A stretch of DNA of 64,000 nucleotides from Paracoccus marinus (GTDB lineage: Bacteria; Pseudomonadota; Alphaproteobacteria; Rhodobacterales; Rhodobacteraceae), in the NCBI RefSeq assembly GCF_007018965.1, contig NZ_VJYZ01000001.1, positions 57,664-121,663 on the forward strand. Reading direction: 5' to 3'. Position numbers and translations under genes: made by a program. Below are positions 1 through 7,988 of the stretch, piece by piece. The notes under the pieces were generated by a model. It was not told where the DNA came from, did not search any database, and worked only from the letters and a program-made list of their open reading frames with translations. How positions within the stretch are numbered: the stretch's first letter is position 1; each line of letters opens with the position of its first letter.

Positions 1-255
1 CCCGCGGGTGCGCTGCGACGAGTGCTTCCGGCGGCGCTTGTGGTAGGTGATGACCTTGTCGGCCTTGATGGTGTCGATGACCTCGGCCACCACGCCGGCG
101 CCGGACACCATGGGCGCACCGATGGTGCTGCCGATCATCAGGATATCGTTGAACTGGACCTTGTCGCCGGCTTCGGCGTCCAGCTTCTCGACGCGCAGCA
201 CGTCACCGGCCTGAACCCGGTACTGCTTGCCGCCCGTCTTGAGGACTGCGAACAT
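1..255 (-). CDS. rplU: 50S ribosomal protein L21 (3' end outside window)
   Basis: Large-subunit ribosomal protein that binds 23S rRNA. The reverse strand reads [18 protein letters not shown], the standard L21 start, and continues for 85 codons through a basic [13 protein letters not shown] stretch to the window edge, so the last roughly 15-20 residues are missing. I chose the ATG at 255 because L21 proteins normally begin [12 protein letters not shown]. An in-frame ATG at 270 would add MKEDT and has AGGA upstream, so it cannot be excluded. rpmA normally follows rplU and would lie outside the window. A promoter is visible about 150 bases upstream. Confidence 0.96.
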   Translation of the reverse strand, partial: MFAVLKTGGKQYRVQAGDVLRVEKLDAEAGDKVQFNDILMIGSTIGAPMVSGAGVVAEVIDTIKADKVITYHKRRRKHSSQRTRG

Positions 256-404
256 CGTGTCTTCTTTCATCTGCCGCGTCCTGTGGCCCCCGGTCGGAAA
301 CCGGATGTTTCGGGCCAAAGCCCGCCGTCAGACAGCGCACCCCTTGTGCGGGATGTGTGGAAACAAAAGTCAGGCCACGGGCGAAGCCCCGGCCGGACGC
401 GGCC

Positions 405-433
405 TCTATGCCCCAATCGCGCGGCCAAGTCAA
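405..433 (-). promoter_or_regulatory. Predicted sigma-70 promoter of rplU
   Basis: On the minus strand a TTGACT -35 (428-433) is separated by exactly 17 bases from CATAGA (405-410). The expected transcription start near 398 would leave a leader of about 140 bases before rplU. The match to TTGAC is strong and the -10 is weak, as is common in GC-rich alphaproteobacteria. This is a pattern match only. Confidence 0.5.
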
Positions 434-462
434 ACGAAACGAACGCGCCGGCCGCGGGTCTG

Positions 463-2283
463 TCAGGCGTCGTCGCGCTCGGCCAGCGCCAGCCATTCGT
501 CCTCTGCCGAGGCCAGCGCGCGCTGGCGTTCGGACAGCGCCTCGGTCGCCTTGGCGAACTTGGCGGGCTGGGCGGAATAAAGCTGCGGATCGGCCAGGAA
601 CTCGCCCAGCTTCGCGATCTCGGCCTCAAGCCGGGCCAGTTCGCCCGGCAGCGTCTCGAGCCGGTGCCGTTCGGTGAAGGACAGCTTCGCGGCCCGCGAT
701 TTAGCGGGCGCCGCTGCCGCTGCGGCCGATCCGGTCGCCGTGCGCACGGCCACCGACGCCTGCGGCCCCGCGTCGTCCTGCCGCTGCGCAAGATAGTCGG
801 TCCAGCCGCCGGCATAGGTCGTGGCACGCCCGTCGCCTTCCATCGCGATGGTGGTGTCGGCCACGCGGTCGATGAAGTCGCGGTCGTGGCTCACCAGCAG
901 CACGGTCCCGTCGTAGTCGCCCAGAATGTCCTGCAGCAGGTCCAGCGTCTCGATATCAAGATCGTTGGTCGGCTCGTCCAGCACCAGCAGGTTCGACGGC
1001 TTCGCCATGATCCGCGCCAGCAGCAGGCGCGCCTTTTCGCCGCCCGACAGGCTGCCCACCGGTGCCCGCACCTGCGCGTCGTCGAACAGGAAATCCTTGA
1101 GGTATCCCACGACATGCCGGGGCTGGCCGCGCACCATCACCTGGTCGGCGCGCCCGCCCACGCGCATCTCGGGATCGCCGGTCAGCGATTCCCAAAGGCT
1201 GACGTTTTCATCCAGCGCCGAGCGGTTCTGGTCGAAGACCGCGATCTGCAGGTTGGTGCCGTGAACGACGGTGCCGGTGTCGGGCGCAATCTCGCCCGTG
1301 AGCATGCGGATCAGCGTCGTCTTGCCCGCGCCGTTCGGGCCCACAAAGGCGATCCGGTCGCCGCGCTGCACGCGCAGGTCGAACGGGCGCAGGATCATCC
1401 GGTCGCCGAACGACTTCGAGATGTCGCGGGCCTCGATCACCCGCTTGCCCGACTGCACGCCGCTGTCGAAGGCCATCGCGGCCGTCCCTTGCCGCCGGAT
1501 CTGGGACGAGCGTTCCTGCCGCAGCGCCGCCAGCGCGCGGACCCGGCCCTGGTTGCGCTTGCGCCGGGCGCTGATGCCCTCGACCGCCCAACGCCCCTCG
1601 GCCTTGATCTTGCGGTCGAGCTTGTGGCGCGCCTCGTCCTCGGCGGCCCAGGTCGCCTCGCGCCAGTCCTCGAACGCCTCAAACCCCTTGTCCTGCCGGC
1701 GCACCTCGCCGCGGTCGATCCACAGCGTGGAGCGCGCGAGCGCGCGCAGGAAGGCGCGGTCGTGGCTGATGAGGACGAAGGCCGCGCGGGTCTCGGCCAG
1801 CTGCCGTTCTAGCCAGCCGATCGCCTGGATGTCGAGATGGTTGGTCGGCTCGTCGAGCAGCATCAGGTCGGGCGCCTGCGCCAGCAGCCGCGCGAGCGCC
1901 GCCCGCCTGCGTTCGCCGCCCGAGGCGGTGGCGACCGGCCGGTGCGGATCGAACTTCAGCCCCTCGGCCGCGACATCGACAAGGTAATCCTCGCCCGGTG
2001 CGAGCCCGGCGGCGGCGAACTCGCCCAGCGTCGCGAAGCCCGACAGGTCGGGGTCCTGTTCCATGTAGCCGACACTGGTGCCCGCGGGCGTCACGACCTC
2101 CCCCCGGTCGGCCTCGACCAGGCCCGCCATGACCTTCATCAGGGTGGACTTGCCCGACCCGTTGCGCCCGACAAGCGCCAGCCGGTCGCCCTGCTGGACG
2201 GTGAGGGACAGCCCGTCGAAGACGGGGTTACCGCCGAAGGTAAGGGAAATGTCGGAGAGTTGCAGAAGAGGTGCGCGCGCCAT
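463..2283 (-). CDS. uup: ABC-F family ATPase, Uup-like (606 aa)
   Basis: Soluble twin-cassette ATPase without membrane segments. ABC-F proteins act on the ribosome or, for Uup, also influence DNA transactions. The first cassette has Walker A GRNGSGKST near residues 39-47, signature SGGERRRA near 121 and Walker B LMLLDEP near 141. The second has GPNGAGKTT near 315-323, LSGGEKARL near 412 and LLVLDEP near 432. Between them is the charged linker typical of the family. The C-terminal 65 residues are Ala/Glu/Arg-rich and look like the Uup coiled-coil tail. The start is MARAPLLQ at 2283; the frame stays open 12 codons upstream, but similarity begins here. Uup is preferred over EttA because of length (E. 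coli Uup is about 635 aa) and the C-terminal extension. Confidence 0.88.
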   Translation of the reverse strand: MARAPLLQLSDISLTFGGNPVFDGLSLTVQQGDRLALVGRNGSGKSTLMKVMAGLVEADRGEVVTPAGTSVGYMEQDPDLSGFATLGEFAAAGLAPGEDYLVDVAAEGLKFDPHRPVATASGGERRRAALARLLAQAPDLMLLDEPTNHLDIQAIGWLERQLAETRAAFVLISHDRAFLRALARSTLWIDRGEVRRQDKGFEAFEDWREATWAAEDEARHKLDRKIKAEGRWAVEGISARRKRNQGRVRALAALRQERSSQIRRQGTAAMAFDSGVQSGKRVIEARDISKSFGDRMILRPFDLRVQRGDRIAFVGPNGAGKTTLIRMLTGEIAPDTGTVVHGTNLQIAVFDQNRSALDENVSLWESLTGDPEMRVGGRADQVMVRGQPRHVVGYLKDFLFDDAQVRAPVGSLSGGEKARLLLARIMAKPSNLLVLDEPTNDLDIETLDLLQDILGDYDGTVLLVSHDRDFIDRVADTTIAMEGDGRATTYAGGWTDYLAQRQDDAGPQASVAVRTATGSAAAAAAPAKSRAAKLSFTERHRLETLPGELARLEAEIAKLGEFLADPQLYSAQPAKFAKATEALSERQRALASAEDEWLALAERDDA

Positions 2284-2654
2284 GACGCGCCGCCTATCCT
2301 GCCCGGCGAAGGTCGTCAACGCGGGGCGGGTGCGGTGGGTCGGCCGCGCGCGCGTCAGAGGTGGATGGATGAGGTGGATGCCTGGGACGAGGAGCCTTGC
2401 CGAGGCGGCACTTGCCTGCTGCCAGCACGAAGGACACCCGTAGAATACGACGAGCTGGTCACGAACCGCTTTCCGCGAAGGTCGACGTCTCAGGCGTCGT
2501 CGGGTGCCTCAGGTCGGAAGGTGCCGCTTGTCACGCAGGATCGACCGGGCCCGTCAGTCCGCAGAAGCTGCGACCAAACAGACAGCAAGCGCCCGGCCTC
2601 CCCCGGCCAAGCTGCAGGTCGCCGCGAGACCCGCCTGCGTGCCCAACCTGCCCC
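2284..2654. other. Gene-free stretch of 371 bases
   Basis: No tRNA, terminator or convincing open frame is seen on either strand. Frames that cross it are antisense shadows of uup or of the GGDEF gene. A TATTCT hexamer on the minus strand near 2450 could be a -10 element for uup, but it has no acceptable -35. The base composition resembles the neighbouring genes. Confidence 0.5.
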
Positions 2655-3695
2655 TCACCCAGCCTCGTCCGCAAAGGCCACCCTGCCCCGCCCGGCCACC
2701 TTGGCCGCGTACAGCGCCCGGTCCGCGTCGCCCATCATCCGCGCCGCGTCGGGCGCGTCGTAGCTCGTCGACATCGCCACGCCGAGGCTCGCCGACACGC
2801 GGCAGGACACGTCGTTAAGCACCACCGGCTCCTCGATCCGGCGCACGATCCGGCGGCCCAGCCGCCGCAGCGCCGTGCGATCGACCAGCCCGGGCATGAC
2901 CAGCAGGAACTCGTCGCCGCCCATGCGCGCCACGCTGTCGTCCGCCCGCGTGACCTGACGCAGTTTCAGCGCGGTGACCCGCAGCATGTCGTCGCCGGCC
3001 GCGTGCCCGTGGGTGTCGTTGATGCCCTTGAACAGGTCGAGGTCGAGATGGATCAGGCTGAAGGGCAAGCCCGGCATGTTGCGGAACCCCGCCGCCGCCT
3101 GGACCGCCAGCCCGATCGCGACCTCGGCGCCGCGCCGGTTGTGAAGCCCGGTCAGCGGATCGGTGAAGGATTCGACCTCGGCCGCCCGCCGCGCTTCCTC
3201 GAGCCGCAGGTTCGAGCGGGAAAGTTCGGCGAGCATCGCCCCGTTCGCCTCGTGCAGAAACAGCATCTCCATGGCGAGTTCCGCGCCCGCGAAATCCTGA
3301 TCGGTCAGGCCGAAGCGCGCGACCGCCTCCGCAAGCCCGATCCCGAAGCCCAGGTTGATCACGACGCCCCCGCCCGGCGTCCGCATCGCGTCGCCGCGCA
3401 ACGTCACGGCGGGGCGTTCGCGCAGCCGCAGAAACAGGCGGCCTTCGTCGGGAAGGTCGGGGGACGGGCTGCCATCGCGCGCGGCGCGCAACGGCTCGAA
3501 CGCGGCGGCGAAGCTGCCCGCGTCGCCGATCAGCTTGCGGATCGTCCGACCCGCATCCGAGATCCGCCCGTCGGGATGCAGGTGAACCGCCATCGGCAGC
3601 AGCGCCCAGGGCGCCGCAAGGGCGCCGCCCGGCGGCACCGCCGCGTTGACCGGCAGCCCTGCGACCGCGGACCCCTCGGGCCCGGCAAAACTCAT
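2655..3695 (-). CDS. Diguanylate cyclase with N-terminal HNOBA-like domain (346 aa)
   Basis: Likely makes cyclic di-GMP from two GTP. The C-terminal half is a canonical GGDEF domain: DPLTGLHNRR at 179-188, DLDLFKGINDTHGH at 218-231, and GGDEF at 259-263. An RxxD inhibitory site (R250-D253) sits five residues before GGDEF, so product inhibition is expected. Residues about 30-165 (VHLHPDGRI..., FLRLRERPAVTLRG, GLTDQDFAGAE) resemble the H-NOX-associated HNOBA/PAS-like domain, followed by a helical linker. No membrane segment or signal peptide is seen. The start overlaps the stop of the H-NOX-like gene by 4 bases, so the two are co-translated. The partner presumably signals into the N-terminal domain. 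Confidence 0.87.
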   Translation of the reverse strand: MSFAGPEGSAVAGLPVNAAVPPGGALAAPWALLPMAVHLHPDGRISDAGRTIRKLIGDAGSFAAAFEPLRAARDGSPSPDLPDEGRLFLRLRERPAVTLRGDAMRTPGGGVVINLGFGIGLAEAVARFGLTDQDFAGAELAMEMLFLHEANGAMLAELSRSNLRLEEARRAAEVESFTDPLTGLHNRRGAEVAIGLAVQAAAGFRNMPGLPFSLIHLDLDLFKGINDTHGHAAGDDMLRVTALKLRQVTRADDSVARMGGDEFLLVMPGLVDRTALRRLGRRIVRRIEEPVVLNDVSCRVSASLGVAMSTSYDAPDAARMMGDADRALYAAKVAGRGRVAFADEAG

Positions 3696-4282
3696 GCCGC
3701 GACCTCGCCCGCGAGGCCGGAGCCGCCCGCAACCAGCGCGAAGCTGCGGCCGCTGGCGAACCGGCGCTCCGGCACCTCGACGACGATGCGGTGCCCCGGC
3801 CCCGTCGTGATCAGCGCCAGCGCCCCATAGTCATCCGCCATCTGCCGCAGGATACCGGCCATAGCGCAGATCCACAGCCGATGCCCGCCCGGAAGGGTAA
3901 TGCAGAACGCATCGCTCCACGTTTCGGACACCCGAAGCGGCGGCAGACCCAGGCCGCGCACGACCATCTCGGCCCGCCCCGGGAGCTGGTCGAGCGATTG
4001 CAGGAACTCGCCGTAGTCGCGCCCGCCGAAACGCAGAAGCCTTCGTATCGCCTCGACCTGGGCGAGCCAGGCGCCGGCATCCTCGGCAAGATCGCTCGGG
4101 CGAACGGCCACCCGCCGCGCCGCGCGCGCGATCAGCCGCGCCGTGACCGCGTCGGGCTGCGCGCGCCAGGAATGGAACCCTTGCGCGTCGACGCCGCAGG
4201 CGACCGCGACCTCGCGCCAGACCCCCTCGCCATAGCGCGCGCGCAGGAACTCCTCGACGAAACGATTGACCAGACCGTGCAT
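3692..4282 (-). CDS. H-NOX (heme NO-binding)-like protein lacking the heme ligands (196 aa)
   Basis: The start MHGLVNRFVEEFLRARYGEG and overall length match bacterial H-NOX sensors (about 180-195 aa), and the partner gene encodes an HNOBA-GGDEF protein, the usual H-NOX target arrangement. The residues that define H-NOX are changed. The segment FLQSLDQLPGRAEMVVRGL (93-111) aligns with the NLDxLHxRV helix, but the proximal heme His is Pro101. The YxSxR heme-propionate motif is W137-I-C139-A-M141. The protein therefore probably does not bind heme in the normal way. ATG at 4282 was chosen over upstream in-frame starts because AAGGAG lies 6 bases before it. Confidence is high for the fold family and low for any ligand. 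Confidence 0.8.
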   Translation of the reverse strand: MHGLVNRFVEEFLRARYGEGVWREVAVACGVDAQGFHSWRAQPDAVTARLIARAARRVAVRPSDLAEDAGAWLAQVEAIRRLLRFGGRDYGEFLQSLDQLPGRAEMVVRGLGLPPLRVSETWSDAFCITLPGGHRLWICAMAGILRQMADDYGALALITTGPGHRIVVEVPERRFASGRSFALVAGGSGLAGEVAA

Positions 4283-4332
4283 GACCGACTCCTTCAAGGG
4301 CGCATGCTTGGCACGGAAGGCTGAAGAAATCG

Positions 4333-4620
4333 TCAATGCCGCCGCAGCGGCGCCACCTGCCCCGCCTCGAGCGCTGCGCGGGCATAGGCAATGCGTTCCG
4401 GCCTCAGCCCCGAGGCGCGGGCGAAATCCAGCAGGCGCTGGTCGCTTTCGCACAGGAAATCCAGGATCGCCGCCGCGAACTCGGTCCGGTAGGCGGCCGC
4501 GCGCAGATCCTGCGCCTGAAGTCCGCTGGCGGCCATCAGCTCTGCCAGAAGGTCGGGATTCGCGGCGAAATGCATGATCGCCGCCTCGGTCATCCCGGAC
4601 AGTTCAGCGTGCGAGATCAT
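4333..4620 (-). CDS. DUF3572 family protein (95 aa)
   Basis: Small soluble helical protein of unknown function. Segments such as LLAELMAASGLQAQDLRA and AILDFLCESDQRLLDFARASG follow the DUF3572 pattern found in alphaproteobacteria, commonly beside pleD. The start chosen is MISHAELSG at 4620; MTEAAIMHF at 4596 is a plausible alternative, and neither has a strong ribosome binding site. It is divergent from the PleD-like gene across 85 bases and lies 50 bases upstream of the H-NOX-like gene in the same direction, so it could share a transcript with the cyclase pair. Confidence 0.72.
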   Translation of the reverse strand: MISHAELSGMTEAAIMHFAANPDLLAELMAASGLQAQDLRAAAYRTEFAAAILDFLCESDQRLLDFARASGLRPERIAYARAALEAGQVAPLRRH

Positions 4621-4705
4621 GTGGACCGTCTGTGCGCATCGAAACGCTTTGTTAAGCTTTGTCCTCCAGAGTGCTGAAACGAGGCGTGGAAGTAAAGGGA
4701 AGCGC

Positions 4706-6121
4706 ATGGGCGACTGCATCCTTGTCCTGGACGGCGCGGCGACCAGCCGGATCACGATGAAGGTGCGTCTGTCGGGCGCCTGCTACGAGGTCGCGACCGC
4801 GCCGTCGCTGGACGAGGCGCTGTCGGCGCTGCGACGCGGGACGCCGCAGATGATCCTGGTGGGCGGTGCCGCGGGCGACATGCCGGTCGTCGTGTGCTGC
4901 GCGCGGCTTGCGGCCGAGACGATGGGGACGATCCCGATCATCGCGATCACCGAACCCCAGGACCGGGTGCGGGCGCTGCGCGCGGGCGCGTCGGCGGCGA
5001 TTGACCGGCCGGTGGACGAACCGCTGCTGCTCGCCCGCATCCGCGGGCTTCTGCGCGACGCGCAGGGCATGGCCGTGCCGGTCGGACCGGCCGATGGCGC
5101 GGCCCTGCAGCCGATGGGGATGGCCGAGGCGGCGGCCGCATTCATCGGCCCTGAGGGGGCCAAAGACGCGGACCTGCGCGGGGCGTCGATCGTGCTGGTG
5201 GGGCAGCCGGGGGCCGGGTCGCTGATGTGGCGGCGCGCTGTGCAGGCGCGGCTGAACCTGGCAGTTCAGTTCTGCGAGCCCGAGCGGGCGCTGTCGGACG
5301 CGGCGCAGGGGCGCGCGGCCGATCTTTACCTGATCGCGGGCGGCGCCGGCGCGGCGGGCCTGCAACTGCTCTCCGAACTTCGCTCGCGCCCCGCCTCGCG
5401 CGAGGCGTCGTTCCTGATGCTGCTGCCGCGCGACCGGGCCGATCTGACCGCGGTGGCGCTGGATCTTGGCGCCAACGACGTGCTGTCGGACCCGCCCGAT
5501 CCCGCGCACGAGGAAGAGGTCGCGTTGCGGATCGCGGCACAGCTGCGCCGCAAGCTCGCGGCCGACAGGTCGCGGCAGGCGGCGGCGCGGGATCGCAGGC
5601 TCGCCTGGTCCGACCCCCTGACCGAGCTGCCCAACCGCCGGCACTTCCTCGCCCGCATGGCCGAGCTCGGGACGGCCGGCATCGGCGCGGCGGTCGTGGC
5701 GCTCGACATCGACCGCTTCAAGCGGGTCAACGACCTGCACGGCCACGCGGCGGGCGACGAGGTGCTGCGCGTGGTCGCGCGCCGGATGCAGGCGGTGCTG
5801 CCCGAAAGCGCGCTGCTGGCGCGCGTCGGCGGAGAAGAGTTCCTGGCGGTGCTGCCGCGCGGCGGCGACCGGGCCGGGGCCGAGATGGCCGACCGGCTGC
5901 GCGCGGCGGTATCGGGCTCGCCAGTCCCGCTGCCCGACTGCGCCGGGGGCGGCGCGCTGAGCGTCACCGTCTCGGCCGGGATCGCCGTCGATCAGGGCGG
6001 CATGTGCGCGAGCGCGGCGGGGATCGAGCTGCTTCTTGCGCGGGCCGACGGCGCGATGATGCAGGCAAAGCTGTCCGGCCGCGACCGATCGGTCCGACAC
6101 GGGGCGCCCGTTGCGGCCTGA
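4706..6121 (+). CDS. pleD: PleD-like diguanylate cyclase, REC-REC-GGDEF architecture (471 aa)
   Basis: Layout matches PleD (two receiver modules then GGDEF; Caulobacter PleD is 454 aa). The GGDEF part is intact: SDPLTELPNRRHF near 302, ALDIDRFKRVNDLHGHAAGD near 332-351 and GGEEF at 375-379. The RxxD inhibitory site is absent (PESA at 366-369). The first receiver begins ILVLDG (acidic pair reduced to one Asp), the phospho-acceptor position in MILVGGAAG near residue 53 is Gly, and the conserved Lys region reads DRPVD. The second receiver (about 160-280) also lacks an acceptor, as in PleD itself. ATG 4706 follows AAAGGGA. The next genes start 163 bases later. Confidence 0.85.
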   Translation: MGDCILVLDGAATSRITMKVRLSGACYEVATAPSLDEALSALRRGTPQMILVGGAAGDMPVVVCCARLAAETMGTIPIIAITEPQDRVRALRAGASAAIDRPVDEPLLLARIRGLLRDAQGMAVPVGPADGAALQPMGMAEAAAAFIGPEGAKDADLRGASIVLVGQPGAGSLMWRRAVQARLNLAVQFCEPERALSDAAQGRAADLYLIAGGAGAAGLQLLSELRSRPASREASFLMLLPRDRADLTAVALDLGANDVLSDPPDPAHEEEVALRIAAQLRRKLAADRSRQAAARDRRLAWSDPLTELPNRRHFLARMAELGTAGIGAAVVALDIDRFKRVNDLHGHAAGDEVLRVVARRMQAVLPESALLARVGGEEFLAVLPRGGDRAGAEMADRLRAAVSGSPVPLPDCAGGGALSVTVSAGIAVDQGGMCASAAGIELLLARADGAMMQAKLSGRDRSVRHGAPVAA

Positions 6122-6284
6122 CGGGCGCAGTTTCCGGCGCTGACTTGCACCGCGCGGCAGGCTCCGGTCGATAGCCCGGCTGCGGCACGCGGTCGCGCGT
6201 TGCGGGCGCCGTGCGCCCGGCGCCTTTCAACCCCGGTCACGCGCGCGTATATCTTGGCGGATCAGATCGCCCGAAGGATTTCAG

Positions 6285-6818
6285 ATGCACGCCGCCGCGC
6301 CCCGATCCGTTTCCGACATCCCTCCGGCCGGCGCTTCCCTGCCCGTCCGCGACCTGCGTCAGGGAATGGTCCGGGGCGCGCGCGGGCGTTGCCCCGCCTG
6401 CGGCGACGGGGCGATGTTCGCAAGCTTCCTCAAGGTCAGCCCCGCCTGCGCGTCCTGCGGCGAGGATCTGAGCGCGCAGCGGGCCGACGACGGGCCGGCC
6501 TACCTCACGGTGCTGATCGTCTCGCACCTGGTGGGGCCGCTTCTGCTTGTCGTCTACATGGCGTGGCAGCCTGCGCCGATGGTCATGGTCACGGGCTTCT
6601 GCGCGGCGGCGACCCTGCTTTCGCTGCTGATGCTGCCCCGGATCAAGGGCGGCATGGTCGGGTTCCAGTGGGCAAAGCGCATGCACGGGTTCGGAGACGG
6701 CGACCCGGGCGCGCCCGACTACGACGCGCGGACGTTCAACACGCGGGACTTCGACGCAAGATCCCCTGCGGCACGACCAGTGGACGCGCAGGCCGCAACG
6801 CCGTCGCCGCGTCCGTGA
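6285..6818 (+). CDS. DUF983 family membrane protein (177 aa)
   Basis: Small protein of unknown function with an N-terminal cysteine cluster (RGRCPACGDG and PACASCGEDL, two CxxC pairs that may bind zinc). Two hydrophobic membrane segments follow (YLTVLIVSHLVGPLLLVVYM and MVMVTGFCAAATLLSLLML). The C-terminal 35 residues are acidic, Ala/Pro-rich and probably disordered. AAGGA lies 7 bases before the ATG. Its stop overlaps the GTG start of the NUDIX gene (GTGA), so the two are probably translationally coupled. Confidence 0.85.
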   Translation: MHAAAPRSVSDIPPAGASLPVRDLRQGMVRGARGRCPACGDGAMFASFLKVSPACASCGEDLSAQRADDGPAYLTVLIVSHLVGPLLLVVYMAWQPAPMVMVTGFCAAATLLSLLMLPRIKGGMVGFQWAKRMHGFGDGDPGAPDYDARTFNTRDFDARSPAARPVDAQAATPSPRP

Positions 6819-7501
6819 CCGATCCTGCCGCGATCCGCGACGCGGCGAGCGTCCTCGTCATCGACCGGGCTGGTCCCCAAGGGCCTGCGGTCCTGATGGG
6901 GATGCGCGGCGAGACGGCGGCGTTCATGCCGTCGAAATACGTCTTTCCGGGGGGTGCGGTCGATCAGGGCGACGCCGCAATCGTCTGCGCCACGCCGGGG
7001 CCCGGCTGCCTTGCCCGGCTCGACGCGCATCTGCGCACCGATGCCGCCGCGCGCGGCCCCGCCATCGCCGCCGCCGCGCTGCGCGAACTGGCCGAGGAAA
7101 CCGGCCTCATGGTCGGCAGGCCCGGCCATGCGGCCGTCAACTGGCCCGAATACGCACAAGCGGCGCTGGTGCCCGACGCGTCGGCGCTGATCTACGTCTT
7201 TCGCGCGATCACGCCGCCCGGCCGCCCGCGCCGGTTCGACGCCCGGTTCTTCGTGATCGACGCGGAAAATCTGCACGGCGACCGCAACGACTTCTCGCGC
7301 GCCTCGGACGAGCTGTCGCACCTGCACTGGGTCGCGCTCGGCGAAGCGCGGCGGCTGAACCTTCCCTTCATCACCGAGGTCGTGCTGGCCGAGGTTCAGG
7401 CGCTGGTTGCCGCCGCCGGGGACGGACCGCTGCGCGCGCCCGAAAGCGTGCCGTTCTTCGACAACGAGGGCCCGACGCCCGGCTTCCAGCGCATCGACTG
7501 A
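6815..7501 (+). CDS. NUDIX hydrolase, NUDT7/19-like (228 aa)
   Basis: Hydrolyses a nucleoside diphosphate linked to another moiety; substrate unknown. The catalytic core RELAEETG is at residues 90-97, preceded by an Ala-rich helix (GPAIAAAAL) in which the upstream Glu of the classical NUDIX box is not seen. YVFPGGAVDQGD near 42-53 is typical of the NUDT7/NUDT19 and CoA-pyrophosphatase side of the family. The start is GTG at 6815, overlapping the DUF983 stop; reading further upstream in this frame only gives antisense-like, Arg-rich sequence. Convergent with ccmH, which ends 25 bases away. Confidence 0.82.
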   Translation: MTDPAAIRDAASVLVIDRAGPQGPAVLMGMRGETAAFMPSKYVFPGGAVDQGDAAIVCATPGPGCLARLDAHLRTDAAARGPAIAAAALRELAEETGLMVGRPGHAAVNWPEYAQAALVPDASALIYVFRAITPPGRPRRFDARFFVIDAENLHGDRNDFSRASDELSHLHWVALGEARRLNLPFITEVVLAEVQALVAAAGDGPLRAPESVPFFDNEGPTPGFQRID

Positions 7502-7526
7502 CGCGATCCGCGCCTGGCAAGCCGTC

Positions 7527-7988
7527 CTACATGTCGTCGTCGCGCATGATCCGGTCCAGCCGGGCGCTTTCCTCGGCCGACAGGCTGTCGGGTGACGTGG
7601 CGGCCGGTCGCTGGCGGACGAAGGCCCATGCGATCAGCAACCCCAGCAGCGCCATCGCCGGGCCAGCCAGCCACAGGATCACGGTGCTGCCCGTCGCGGG
7701 CGGATCGAACAGCACGAACTCGCCAAACCGGTCCGTCACCGCGTCGATCACGGCGTCGTCGTCGTCGCCCGCGACCAGACGCTCGCGCACGTAAAGCCGC
7801 AGGTCGCGGCTGATCGGCGCGTTCGATTCGTCGATGTTCTCGCCCTGGCAGACCGGGCAGCGCAGGTCCCTGGAGATCGCGCGCGCCCGCGCCTCAAGCT
7901 CCGCGTCGGGCAGAACCTCGTCGGGCTGCACCGCTAGCGCGGGCGTGGCCGCGAGCATCGCGGCCAGCAGGACCGCCGCGGCCCTCAT
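7527..7988 (-). CDS. ccmH: Cytochrome c-type biogenesis protein CcmH (153 aa)
   Basis: Membrane-anchored periplasmic thiol protein that reduces apocytochrome c before heme ligation. It has a signal peptide (MRAAAVLLAAMLAATPALA), the redox motif LRCPVCQG with C44 and C47, and one C-terminal membrane helix near 104-126. The tail is short, so this is the CcmL-type CcmH without the TPR extension. Its start overlaps the ccmF stop by 4 bases. ccmG/dsbE and the ccmABC genes are not in the window. Confidence 0.95.
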   Translation of the reverse strand: MRAAAVLLAAMLAATPALAVQPDEVLPDAELEARARAISRDLRCPVCQGENIDESNAPISRDLRLYVRERLVAGDDDDAVIDAVTDRFGEFVLFDPPATGSTVILWLAGPAMALLGLLIAWAFVRQRPAATSPDSLSAEESARLDRIMRDDDM

